From Bacillota bacterium (GTDB taxonomy: Bacteria; Bacillota; Ch66), in the NCBI GenBank assembly GCA_013178045.1, contig JABLXP010000026.1, positions 1-45,053 of the forward strand: a stretch of DNA of 45,053 bases, written 5' to 3'. Numbering within the stretch: position 1 is the first letter of the stretch; every line of letters begins with the position of its first letter. The notes beneath the pieces were generated by a model that was not told where the DNA came from, did no database searches, and saw only the letters and a program-made list of their open reading frames with translations. The translations under genes were made by a program, and so were the position numbers. Shown one piece after another: positions 25,485 to 34,037 of this stretch.

Positions 25485-27746
25485 ATGGCGGCTGAGTTTG
25501 CAGAAGTGGTTGTTGATGCGCCTTACTCGCGCCTCGACCGGACATTCCACTATGCTATCCCTTCAGCATTGGCTGATCAGTTGCGTCTGGGAGCTCGGGT
25601 ATGGGTACCTTTCGGCCACCGTCACGTCGAGGGTTTTGTGGTCAATTTAGTTGACCGCTCACCGGTACCTGAGCCAAAGGAAATTTGTCAATTGTTAGAC
25701 CCTGAGCCGCTTTTCGACCCCGTAATGCTTGAGTTGGCACGCTGGATCGCTTCTTATTATCTCTGTCCTCTGATCAAGGTCTTGAAGTGTTTCCTACCCG
25801 CGGGATTGAAAGTGACAGGCCAGGATGTGATTGGACTGGGCATAGAGACAGAGGAGGAGCTGGCTAGCTGGATTGATTACTGGGAAACCATCGATCCTCC
25901 GGTTGCCAAGCTTCTAGCCTGGCTCTGGGAAAATGGGGAGACCCCTGTCGGTAAACTCGGGCGGATATTGCCGGCTGGAAGGAAAGACGAACTGCTGGCT
26001 GACCTGGTCGAGCGGAGGCTGATCACCCGGCAAACGAACGTGGTTCGCCGCCGGCGGGCGGCGGAAATCGTCTGGCCCTGCAGGCTGGGCGAGTCCGTCC
26101 AAGGCGCGCTGATGAAACCCCGCTTGACTGTGGAGCAAGAGAGAGCTCTGCTCCGCATTGCGACTGCCCTTGATCGCGGTGGATACCGGGTGATTAATCT
26201 GCACGGGGTAACCGGGAGTGGAAAGACGGAGATCTACCTGCGAGCGATCGAACAGGTCCTTCTTACTGGGCGTCAGGCTATTGTGTTAGTGCCGGAAATA
26301 TCTTTGACCCCACAAATAGTTGCCCAATTTCGCCAGCGTTTTGGAAGCCAGGTGGCGGTCTTGCACAGTCGCTTGTCAACGGCAGAGAGATATCAAGAGT
26401 GGCTGAAAATTCGGACTGGCCAGGTGAGTATCGCCGTTGGGGCACGCTCGGCGATTTTCGCGCCGTTCAATAGACTGGGTCTGATCATTATTGACGAAGA
26501 GCACGAAAACTCTTATAAACAGGAGGATGACCCCAAATATCACGCACGGGAAGTTGCCCGGAAACGGGCCGAGTTAGAAAATGTAGTTTTGCTTCTCGGA
26601 AGTGCCACGCCATCGCTAGAAAGCTACCGGTCTAGCTTGACCGGTAGCTATGAATTAATTACCCTGAACCAGCGGGTTGAATCCCGTCCACTGCCGCAGG
26701 TAATCGTCGTGGATTTGCGAGAGGAAATCAAAGCGGGTAACCGCAGTATCTTCAGTCGAATGCTCCAGGAGAAACTGCACGAGCGGTTGACCCGGGGTGA
26801 GCAAACCATCTTGTTTCTGAACCGCCGGGGATTTGCCACCTTTGTCAGCTGTCGTCACTGCGGTTTGGTATTGTGCTGTCCTCGCTGCGGGATTGCCCTG
26901 ACTTACCACGCAACGGCGTCACAGTTGCGGTGCCATTACTGTAATTACGGGAGGACCATCCCCAGCCGGTGCCCAGCCTGCCACAGTGACTACATTCGAC
27001 ATTTTGGTGTGGGTACGGAACGGGTAGAGGCGGAAGTGGTCCGCCTGTTTCCGCAGGCCAGGGTCATTCGAGTTGATGTGGACACCACGGCCCGGCGGGG
27101 AGCGTACGAAGAATACTATCAAGCTTTTCGGCGCGGTGAAGTGGACGTCCTGGTTGGGACTCAGATGGTGGCCAAGGGACTTGACTTTCCGAATGTCACC
27201 CTGGTAGGAGTGGTTAGTGCCGATCCAACGCTGAACTTACCTGATTTTCGGGCGGGTGAGCGGACTTTTCAACTTCTGACCCAGGTGGCGGGACGCGCCG
27301 GCCGCGGCGAGCGTCCCGGTGAGGTAATTATCCAGACGTATCGCCCGGACCATTACAGTATTGTTACTGCTCAACAACATGATTATGCGACATTTTATGC
27401 CGAAGAAATCAAGCACCGGGAAAAGTGGGGTTACCCGCCGTTCCTTCATCTGGTCAGGGTTGTAATGAGTGGCTTTCAGGAAACTGCGGTTCGCCAGGGA
27501 GCCGAAATGCTGGGGCGTTATTTAGCGAAATACCTGCCGGAAGGTGGTAATTGCGAAATATTGGGGCCAGCCCCGGCCTTTTTAGAAAGGATTAAAAACC
27601 GCTGGCGCTGGCAGATCGTCTTGAAAGGACAAACGGTGGCGATGTTAAGAGAAATAATTCAACTTGCAACCAGTGACTTCGAACAGAATCATCAGCACAA
27701 GGGATTGCGGTTGAATATAGACGTAGACCCATTGGGGATGTTATGA
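25485..27746 (+). CDS. priA: Primosomal protein N' (replication restart helicase)
   Basis: A 753-aa superfamily 2 DNA helicase that recognises stalled forks and reloads the replicative helicase. The N-terminal 3'-DNA-binding domain spans about 1-105 (YSRLDRTFHYAIP, VWVPFGHRHVEGFV). The helicase core has Walker A GVTGSGKTEIYLRAI, Walker B IIDEEHENSYKQ, GSATPSLES, GTQMVAKGLDFPNV and QVAGRAGRGERPG. Eight Cys between about 465 and 505 in CxxC pairs (CRHCG, CCPRCG, CHYCN, CPACH) bind two zinc ions. Length and order are typical of PriA. Start ATG 25485 follows TAGGGGGGAG. It heads a run of translation and RNA-modification genes. Confidence 0.96.
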   Translation: MAAEFAEVVVDAPYSRLDRTFHYAIPSALADQLRLGARVWVPFGHRHVEGFVVNLVDRSPVPEPKEICQLLDPEPLFDPVMLELARWIASYYLCPLIKVLKCFLPAGLKVTGQDVIGLGIETEEELASWIDYWETIDPPVAKLLAWLWENGETPVGKLGRILPAGRKDELLADLVERRLITRQTNVVRRRRAAEIVWPCRLGESVQGALMKPRLTVEQERALLRIATALDRGGYRVINLHGVTGSGKTEIYLRAIEQVLLTGRQAIVLVPEISLTPQIVAQFRQRFGSQVAVLHSRLSTAERYQEWLKIRTGQVSIAVGARSAIFAPFNRLGLIIIDEEHENSYKQEDDPKYHAREVARKRAELENVVLLLGSATPSLESYRSSLTGSYELITLNQRVESRPLPQVIVVDLREEIKAGNRSIFSRMLQEKLHERLTRGEQTILFLNRRGFATFVSCRHCGLVLCCPRCGIALTYHATASQLRCHYCNYGRTIPSRCPACHSDYIRHFGVGTERVEAEVVRLFPQARVIRVDVDTTARRGAYEEYYQAFRRGEVDVLVGTQMVAKGLDFPNVTLVGVVSADPTLNLPDFRAGERTFQLLTQVAGRAGRGERPGEVIIQTYRPDHYSIVTAQQHDYATFYAEEIKHREKWGYPPFLHLVRVVMSGFQETAVRQGAEMLGRYLAKYLPEGGNCEILGPAPAFLERIKNRWRWQIVLKGQTVAMLREIIQLATSDFEQNHQHKGLRLNIDVDPLGML

Positions 27747-27767
27747 ATAGAATAAGGAGGCAGAGGC

Positions 27768-28217
27768 ATGGCCGTATACAAAATCGTGGAGATTGGCGAT
27801 CCAGTCTTGCGGGAAAAGGCAAAACCAGTGCCTAAGATAACACCGAACATCCTAAAACTGCTTGACAATATGGTGGATACAATGCGTCAGGCTCAGGGAG
27901 TTGGTCTGGCGGCTCCGCAGATCGGGGTTTCTAAACGGGTGATCGTGGTTGAAGTTGACGGCCAACTGGTTGAAATGATCAACCCCGAGATTGTCGAACA
28001 GTCAGGCGAGGAGATTAGCGTTGAGGGGTGTTTGAGCATCCCTGGCGTAGCAGGAGAGGTTAAGCGGGCCTACCGGGTAAAAGCGAGAGGTCTGAACCGG
28101 CATGGTCAGCTGGTTGAGGTTGCCGGCCAGGGGATGCTGGCACGGGCCTTACAGCATGAAATTGACCATCTGGACGGGATCCTATTCGTGGATAAAACGA
28201 TCCGCTTCATGAGGTAG
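27768..28217 (+). CDS. def: Peptide deformylase
   Basis: Removes the N-terminal formyl group from nascent proteins at the ribosome exit. The 149-aa metalloenzyme has the three signature motifs in order: [18 protein letters not shown] (metal-ligand Cys) and QHEIDHLDG (two His ligands and catalytic Glu). Compact size suggests a type 1 enzyme. AAGGAGGCAGAGGC precedes the ATG. It is adjacent to fmt, which adds the formyl group to Met-tRNA. Confidence 0.95.
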   Translation: MAVYKIVEIGDPVLREKAKPVPKITPNILKLLDNMVDTMRQAQGVGLAAPQIGVSKRVIVVEVDGQLVEMINPEIVEQSGEEISVEGCLSIPGVAGEVKRAYRVKARGLNRHGQLVEVAGQGMLARALQHEIDHLDGILFVDKTIRFMR

Positions 28218-28264
28218 ATAGACCATGTGTCACTTATGAATAATAACAGGGCAGGGTGTTTTGG

Positions 28265-29215
28265 ATGCGGTTAGTGTTTATGGGCAGTGCGGAGTTCGCT
28301 GTGCCATCCTTAAGAGCAGTGGTGGCGGCCGGCCATGAGGTGGTGGGGGTGGTGACCCAGCCCGACCGTCCCCGTGGCCGGGGGCAGCAAATGGCACCTA
28401 CACCGGTAAAACAATTAGCGGAACGCCTGCAGCTTCCAGTTTGGCAGCCAAATAAAGTCAGGGCAGAAGACTTTGTCGCCCTGCTGCGTGAAGTAAACCC
28501 GGAGCTGATTGTAGTAGTTGCCTTTGGTCAAATCTTATCAAAAGATGTGTTGGATATCCCTAAACTAGGCTGCATTAACGTTCATGCCTCGTTGTTACCC
28601 CGCTATCGAGGAGCCGCTCCGATCCATTGGGCGATAATTAATGGCGAGACCAAAACCGGGGTTACCACAATGTATATGACCGAGGAGTTAGATGCCGGAG
28701 ATATCATCCGGCAGTCGGCGGTAACGATCGGCGACTCGGTCACAGTGGGGGAAGTTCATGACCAGCTGGCCAAGGTAGGGGCTGATTTGCTGGTGCAAAC
28801 ACTGACGGAAATTCAGGCGGGAATTGCTCCCCGTATTCCCCAGGATTCGCACCTGGTCAGTTACGCTCCACCGCTTAAACGAGAACATGAGAAAATCGAT
28901 TGGCAGTGGTCAGCTACCAGAGTGAAAAACCTGGTGCGCGGCCTTAATCCCTGGCCAGGGGCATATACTTTGGCCGCTGATCAGGAGTTGAAGGTTTGGC
29001 AAGCTGAAATCTGGCCAGCAGTCCATGACCAGTCGAGTAAGCATTCTGCTCTACCTGGTGAAGTCGTGGAAATAATCAAAGATCGGGGGTTCGTCGTGCA
29101 GACTGGAGGTGGTTTGTTATTAGTGACTGAGGTACAGCCGGCCGGCAAGCAGCGCATGACGGGAGCAGACTTTTGTCGGGGTTATCGGATAAAGCCTGGT
29201 TTGCGATTAGGCTAG
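28265..29215 (+). CDS. fmt: Methionyl-tRNA formyltransferase
   Basis: Transfers a formyl group from 10-formyl-tetrahydrofolate to initiator Met-tRNA. The 316-aa protein has MRLVFMGSAEFAVPSL, TQPDRPRGRGQ, and the catalytic region NVHASLLPRYRGAAPIHWAI with the Asn-His pair and a later Asp in EELDAGDI. A C-terminal beta-barrel tRNA-binding domain runs from about 205. ATG 28265 gives the usual N-terminus; the GTG at 28256 is only three bases from the AGGGCAGG site and adds three unusual residues. Confidence 0.95.
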   Translation: MRLVFMGSAEFAVPSLRAVVAAGHEVVGVVTQPDRPRGRGQQMAPTPVKQLAERLQLPVWQPNKVRAEDFVALLREVNPELIVVVAFGQILSKDVLDIPKLGCINVHASLLPRYRGAAPIHWAIINGETKTGVTTMYMTEELDAGDIIRQSAVTIGDSVTVGEVHDQLAKVGADLLVQTLTEIQAGIAPRIPQDSHLVSYAPPLKREHEKIDWQWSATRVKNLVRGLNPWPGAYTLAADQELKVWQAEIWPAVHDQSSKHSALPGEVVEIIKDRGFVVQTGGGLLLVTEVQPAGKQRMTGADFCRGYRIKPGLRLG

Positions 29216-29239
29216 GGGTAGGGGCTGGGAAGTGAGAAT

Positions 29240-29995
29240 ATGTACCCCAAGAAAAGACTATTTGTTGGGCTGATTTGTCTAAGCTTGCTGGTTGTTCTGC
29301 TGCTGGTGGGGCTGGTGTGGTATCTTGCGCTTAATCGGTTCAGCCTGATCAATCAGATACTCCTATTGAGTGTAGGGAGTTTATTCTTAATCCTGTTGGG
29401 CATGGTAGCGTTTGGAATCGGCGGGATTGTCTTGACTATCTGGTTAGCCAGATCAATCCCTCCGCTGCAGAGTCCGATACGCATTGCCACTAACCTATTG
29501 TTTCCCATCGCTTTATACCTGGGTCGCCTTATTAATATTGACCGGGACTTAATCCGCAGTTCATTTATCGAGGTCAATAATCAACTGGTGCGGGCCCGGA
29601 AGTACCTGGTGTCACCTGGCAAAGTTTTGTTACTCACACCCCACTGCCTGCAAAAGGCCGATTGCCCAATCAAGATTACGAACAATGTCCAGAATTGCAA
29701 ACGCTGTGGTGGCTGTTCAATTGGTAGCTTGCTGGAGCTGACCGAGCGTTACGGGGTTAAGCTGGCCGTGGCCACCGGGGGGACTTTTGCCCGAAAGTTC
29801 ATTAAGGATTATCGTCCCCAGGCTGTCGTCGCCATTGCTTGTGAACGGGACCTCACCAGTGGAATTCAGGACATCAATCCGCTGCCGGTGGTCGGGATCA
29901 TAAACGAGCGGCCACAAGGGCCGTGTTTTAACACTCAGGTCAATTTAAACCGGGTGGAGAATGCCATCCAATATTTTCTTAAAGGAGGAGATTAG
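29240..29995 (+). CDS. DUF116-family membrane protein with a cysteine cluster
   Basis: A 251-aa protein with two or three N-terminal transmembrane segments (about 8-30, 38-70 and possibly 80-95) and a cytoplasmic-looking C-terminal DUF116 domain. Cys136, Cys142, Cys153, Cys156 and Cys159 (HCLQKADCP, NCKRCGGC) are clustered. Further Cys201 (IACERDLTSG) and Cys229 (GPCFNTQV) follow. The CxxCxxC pattern suggests an iron-sulfur cluster or zinc site (inference); the family has no established function that I know of. A 22-27 base gap separates it from fmt, and the next gene starts right after its stop, so it is co-transcribed with translation genes. Confidence 0.8.
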   Translation: MYPKKRLFVGLICLSLLVVLLLVGLVWYLALNRFSLINQILLLSVGSLFLILLGMVAFGIGGIVLTIWLARSIPPLQSPIRIATNLLFPIALYLGRLINIDRDLIRSSFIEVNNQLVRARKYLVSPGKVLLLTPHCLQKADCPIKITNNVQNCKRCGGCSIGSLLELTERYGVKLAVATGGTFARKFIKDYRPQAVVAIACERDLTSGIQDINPLPVVGIINERPQGPCFNTQVNLNRVENAIQYFLKGGD

Positions 29996-29996
29996 T

Positions 29997-30698
29997 GTGT
30001 TTTTCCCGATTTTGGACTGGACGATCCTGTTGCTGGTTCCAGCGATCCTCTTGAGTTTGTATGCCCAAATGAAGGTACAATCAACGTTTAGTCGTTATTC
30101 TCAAGTTTTTTCGTCCCGTGGCTTAACGGGAGCGGTAGTGGCCAGAGAAATTCTCCGTCAGAGCAGAATTTACGATGTGCGGGTGGAACCGGTAGCTGGC
30201 ACTCTGTCCGACCACTACGATCCGCGAGCTAAAGCCCTGCGGCTATCGGAACCGGTCTATGGTAGCTCCTCGTTGGCGGCGATCGGGGTGGCGGCGCACG
30301 AAGCCGGCCATGCGATTCAACACGACGTTGGTTATGTTCCGCTCGGAATTCGCTCGGCCATTGTCCCGATTGCCACCTTTGGTTCAAATTTGGCGATGCC
30401 GCTCCTCATCATCGGTCTGATCTTTGGCTCGCCAATGTTGGCCCAAACGGGTGTATTGGCGTTTTCCGCCGTCGTGCTGTTTCAACTGATAACCCTGCCG
30501 GTTGAATTTAATGCCAGCAACCGGGCAATTGAAGTCCTGGTTGACGGTGGGTACATTACCCGGGAAGAGGTTGGCCCAACCCGGGCTGTTTTAAACGCTG
30601 CTGCCCTGACGTATGTGGCCGCCGCTTTGATGGGTATTCTAAATCTGATCCGTTTACTGATCCTTTCGGGGATGTTCGGGAACCGGGATGATAACTAA
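29997..30698 (+). CDS. YugP-like integral membrane zinc metallopeptidase
   Basis: A 233-aa protein of the Zn-dependent protease family 2 (YugP/DUF2268-unrelated). The zinc-binding HEAGH motif lies in AAHEAGHAIQH (about 99-109), flanked by hydrophobic segments at about 8-25, 120-170 and 205-225, so the active site lies at the membrane. A conserved EFNASNRAIE segment (Glu as probable third ligand) follows. The GTG at 29997 is chosen because GGAGG lies eight bases upstream; longer frames overlap the DUF116 gene. Substrates of this family are unknown. Often found beside fmt/rsmB in Clostridia (from memory). Confidence 0.82.
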   Translation: MFFPILDWTILLLVPAILLSLYAQMKVQSTFSRYSQVFSSRGLTGAVVAREILRQSRIYDVRVEPVAGTLSDHYDPRAKALRLSEPVYGSSSLAAIGVAAHEAGHAIQHDVGYVPLGIRSAIVPIATFGSNLAMPLLIIGLIFGSPMLAQTGVLAFSAVVLFQLITLPVEFNASNRAIEVLVDGGYITREEVGPTRAVLNAAALTYVAAALMGILNLIRLLILSGMFGNRDDN

Positions 30699-30722
30699 CG
30701 CTAACAATTTGGAGTGATTTTG

Positions 30723-32120
30723 GTGACCCTAAAGAAACAGTCTAATCAGGGCTCCTACTCCGGGCGGGAAGGAGCCCTGCATGTTTTGGTTAGAGTTGAA
30801 GGAGATAAGGCCTATGCTAATCTGGCCTTAGACCAATTTTTACGGTGCCACGCGTTGGAAAGGCTTGAGCGTCATCTGATGACTGAACTTGTCTACGGGG
30901 TAGTTCGTTCCTTAAACACACTGGACTGGGTCCTTGAGCAGTTCTTGCGTCAGAAACTGGTCAAGCTTACCCCCTGGATCCGTAATATTTTGCGTCTTGG
31001 GGTTTATCAGTTGATTTTTTTAAGCAAGATCCCCCCAGGGGCGGCAGTCAATGAGTCGGTCAAGCTGGCTCGCCGGTATGGACATGCAGGAACAGTCCGT
31101 TTAGTTAATGGGGTCTTGCGTAATATCAGCCGGGGCCTGAACAACCTGCCCTGGCCTAACCAGAACGAAGATCCGATTGCTTATCTGGCGATCAGGCATT
31201 CGCACCCAAGCTGGTTAGTGGAGCGCTGGTTGACGCGTCTGGGGTTCACCGAGACGGAAGCACTATGTCAAGCTAATAATCAGGCAGCGGGGATCTCGAT
31301 CCGTTGCAATACGCTGCGGCTGTCACCAGCAGAATTAACGCAGGTTTTACAGCAGGAGGGGGTTAAGGTAGAAGCCAGTAACCTGATCCCGGAGGGGCTA
31401 AAGATCGGTGATTTTAGCTCAATCGTGGAATTGAAAAGCTTCGAACAGGGTTTTTTCCAGGTGCAGGATGAAAGCTCGATGCTGGTTAGTTATGTGGTTC
31501 GACCAACGCCAGGAAGTTTGGTGATCGATGCCTGCAGTGCTCCTGGGGGGAAAACAACTCACCTGGCCCAATTTATGCAAAACCAGGGGCGGATCCTTGC
31601 TTTTGATGTCCATCCCCACAAGCTTGGGTTGGTGGAAAAGAATTGTCAGCGCTTGGGTATTACCAATGTTGTGGTTCAAACGGGTGACGCCCGCGAGTTG
31701 CCAGTTGAGTTTAACGGGAAAGCAGACTTTGTGCTGGTTGATGCCCCTTGTTCTGGCCTGGGGGTACTGCGTCGCCGGCCAGACGCCCGATGGCGAAAAG
31801 AGCCAACCCAAATCGCTGAGCTGGCTAAAATTCAGCAGCAAATTTTAGACCGGGTGGCGGAATGTGTTCGCCCAGGAGGGGTACTGGTCTACAGCACCTG
31901 TACAACTGAACCAGAGGAAAATCAGGGACAGATTCAGGCCTTTCTCTGTCGACATCCAGAATTTACCACTAATGATTTAACGGAGTTGATCCCGTTTCCG
32001 TTAACAGGGCGGGATGATCAGGAAACGGCTAAAGCTGGTTGGCTCCAACTGTGGCCGCATCGTCACGGGACGGATGGTTTTTTTGTCAGCCGGCTGGTCA
32101 AATCAGAAACATCAGTTTAG
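30723..32120 (+). CDS. rsmB: 16S rRNA m5C967 methyltransferase
   Basis: Methylates cytosine in the 16S rRNA helix 31 region using S-adenosylmethionine. The 465-aa protein has an N-terminal NusB-like RNA-binding domain (about 20-150; LVRVEGDKAYANLALDQFL) and a C-terminal Rossmann methyltransferase domain. The latter shows DACSAPGGKTTHLAQ, DAPCSGLGVLRRRPD and the catalytic-Cys motif VYSTCTTEPEENQ, i.e. both RsmB/NOL1 cysteines. GTG 30723 lies nine bases after TTGGAG; a GTG at 30714 in the same frame is too close to that site. Confidence 0.94.
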   Translation: MTLKKQSNQGSYSGREGALHVLVRVEGDKAYANLALDQFLRCHALERLERHLMTELVYGVVRSLNTLDWVLEQFLRQKLVKLTPWIRNILRLGVYQLIFLSKIPPGAAVNESVKLARRYGHAGTVRLVNGVLRNISRGLNNLPWPNQNEDPIAYLAIRHSHPSWLVERWLTRLGFTETEALCQANNQAAGISIRCNTLRLSPAELTQVLQQEGVKVEASNLIPEGLKIGDFSSIVELKSFEQGFFQVQDESSMLVSYVVRPTPGSLVIDACSAPGGKTTHLAQFMQNQGRILAFDVHPHKLGLVEKNCQRLGITNVVVQTGDARELPVEFNGKADFVLVDAPCSGLGVLRRRPDARWRKEPTQIAELAKIQQQILDRVAECVRPGGVLVYSTCTTEPEENQGQIQAFLCRHPEFTTNDLTELIPFPLTGRDDQETAKAGWLQLWPHRHGTDGFFVSRLVKSETSV

Positions 32121-32130
32121 AAACTGATGT
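32109..32130 (+). repeat. Perfect 10-bp inverted repeat across the rsmB stop codon
   Basis: ACATCAGTTT and AAACTGATGT are separated by two bases (AG), and the TAG stop codon lies inside the repeat. No T-run follows, so it is not a standard terminator. It could be a protein operator, an RNA processing hairpin, or chance. Confidence 0.6.
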
Positions 32131-32177
32131 ATACTGGTATTGAAAATCATTTCGCTGTATTATAGAAAAGAGGATAC

Positions 32178-33263
32178 ATGATGAATTTATTACCCAACCT
32201 GGTTGGAATGTCGCTGGAAGAAATAGAGCAGTATTTGTGCGGACTCGGCGAGCAGCGCTATAGGGCACAGCAGGTTTTCGAGTGGATATACCAGAAGGGA
32301 GCCACCTCATTTGCCGAAATGTCTAATTTGCCCCTGGCGCTGCGCACGAGACTGGCCAGCGAAGCTCAACTTATTTTACCCCGAATAATTACCACACGAA
32401 CTTCCGCAAAAGCGGATACGGTCAAGTACCTGTTAGAATTGAGCGATGGGCAACGGGTTGAGACGGTGTTGATGCGGTACAGCCTGGACCTGGCCCGTGA
32501 CCGCAAAACGATTTGTGTTTCGTCGCAAGTCGGCTGCCCAATTGGTTGCCCTTTTTGTGCCACTGGCCAGTCTGGATTTGTTCGCAATCTAAGCGTCGGC
32601 GAAATTGTTGGACAGGTTTTAACCATCAAACGAGATGAACTGGTGAAGACAGGTTCATCCAAGCGGGAACCAGGAATCACTAATATTGTTTTTATGGGGA
32701 TGGGCGAACCCTTATTAAATTATACTGCTTTGCTAAAAAGTATTCGCCTGCTCAATCATCCCCGCGGCTTGAATATTGGTATGCGCCGGATCACAGTCTC
32801 GACTGCGGGTGTAGTTCCCAGGATTCGGGACCTGGCCATAGAGAATCTGTCAATTACCCTGGCCGTGTCCTTACATGCGGCCAATGATCGGCTGCGCGAT
32901 CGACTTGTTCCTTTGAATCGGAAATACCCGTTGCGCATGTTAATAACGGCTTGCCGTGAGTACAGTGAACAGACTGGCCGGCGGGTAACCTTTGAATACG
33001 CCTTGATTAACGGGGTGAACGATCGGCCAGCGGATGTGGCTGACTTAAGTTGTTTACTAAAAGGTATGCTGGCTAATATAAATGTAATTCCAATTAATCC
33101 AATAACCGGCGCTGATTTTGTTCGTTCAACCAGAGTTCGAGACTTTGTTAGAGAACTGAACCAGGCCGGTGTGTCAGCTGTGGTTCGGGAGGAACGGGGA
33201 ACCGATATTGAAGCAGCATGTGGCCAGTTAAGGGCCAGGCTTGAGCAGGATCCTTCGAAGTGA
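32178..33263 (+). CDS. rlmN: Dual-specificity 23S rRNA/tRNA adenine-C2 methyltransferase
   Basis: A radical SAM enzyme that makes 2-methyladenosine at A2503 of 23S rRNA and A37 of some tRNAs. The 361-aa protein has an N-terminal HhH-like accessory domain (about 1-90; YRAQQVFEWIYQKG), the cluster motif CPIGCPFCATG, and GMGEPLLNY. RITVSTAGVVPRI, VSLHAANDRLRDRLVP and the C-terminal methyl-carrying Cys in DIEAACGQLR are also present. Two adjacent ATGs (32178, 32181) follow AAAAGAGGATAC; either may be used. Confidence 0.95.
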   Translation: MMNLLPNLVGMSLEEIEQYLCGLGEQRYRAQQVFEWIYQKGATSFAEMSNLPLALRTRLASEAQLILPRIITTRTSAKADTVKYLLELSDGQRVETVLMRYSLDLARDRKTICVSSQVGCPIGCPFCATGQSGFVRNLSVGEIVGQVLTIKRDELVKTGSSKREPGITNIVFMGMGEPLLNYTALLKSIRLLNHPRGLNIGMRRITVSTAGVVPRIRDLAIENLSITLAVSLHAANDRLRDRLVPLNRKYPLRMLITACREYSEQTGRRVTFEYALINGVNDRPADVADLSCLLKGMLANINVIPINPITGADFVRSTRVRDFVRELNQAGVSAVVREERGTDIEAACGQLRARLEQDPSK

Positions 33264-33273
33264 GGTGGGGGAA

Positions 33274-33987
33274 ATGTTGGCGGAAGCACGAAGTGAGGTT
33301 GGTCTGGTTAGGCCAAACAATGAGGACGCCTATCTGATTTGCTTAAACCGGGGATTGTTTGTGGTGGCCGATGGAATGGGGGGCCATGAGGCGGGAGAGG
33401 TCGCCAGCCGTCTGGCGATCGATGAAATTAACCGCAAAGTCATTCTCCCTGCTTGCCGGGTGGCCCCAGCCCAGACTTTACACCAAGGCATCCAGGCGGC
33501 CAATCAACGCGTGTTTGAGTTTGCCCAGACCAATCCCATGTGTAATGGGATGGGGACAACGGTTACTGCGGCGCTGCTGGTTGACCGGACCATCTACATT
33601 GCGCATGTGGGAGATAGTCGTGCTTATCTGGTTAGACCGGATGGACTTCGGCTCTTGACCCAGGATCACTCCCTGGTGGGCGAACTGGTCCGGAATGGGG
33701 AGTTAACTGAAAGCGCAGCCATGTTTCACCCCTTTCGTCATGTTCTGACGCGAGCATTGGGGACCAAGAGTGAGATAGAGGTTGATTCCAATGAGGTGTT
33801 TGTTCAACCAGGTGATCTCCTGCTTCTGTGTACAGATGGGTTATCTAATTTGATTAATGATCGCGAGATTCATGAGATTATCCGGTCTGCTGTTGACCTG
33901 AAAGCGGCAATCAATGAATTAACGAAACTTTCCTTGGAACGGGGCGGTTATGATAACATCACTATCGTTATCGTTCAACTTGACTGA
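33274..33987 (+). CDS. prpC: PP2C-type Ser/Thr protein phosphatase (Stp/PrpC)
   Basis: Reverses phosphorylation by the PrkC kinase encoded next. The 237-aa protein has all PPM metal motifs: GLVRPNNEDAY, VVADGMGGHEAGE, GMGTTVTAAL, HVGDSRAYL, LTQDHSLV, LCTDGLSNL and GGYDNITIV, with the metal-ligand Asp residues intact. ATG 33274 follows GAGGTGGGG. The in-frame start at 33241 lies inside rlmN and lacks support. The phosphatase-kinase pair with rsgA downstream is conserved in Firmicutes. Confidence 0.94.
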   Translation: MLAEARSEVGLVRPNNEDAYLICLNRGLFVVADGMGGHEAGEVASRLAIDEINRKVILPACRVAPAQTLHQGIQAANQRVFEFAQTNPMCNGMGTTVTAALLVDRTIYIAHVGDSRAYLVRPDGLRLLTQDHSLVGELVRNGELTESAAMFHPFRHVLTRALGTKSEIEVDSNEVFVQPGDLLLLCTDGLSNLINDREIHEIIRSAVDLKAAINELTKLSLERGGYDNITIVIVQLD

Positions 33988-34037
33988 ACTCGAACCAGTT
34001 TCGTTTGGCGGAAGACTTGCGGAAGAGGTGAGAGATT

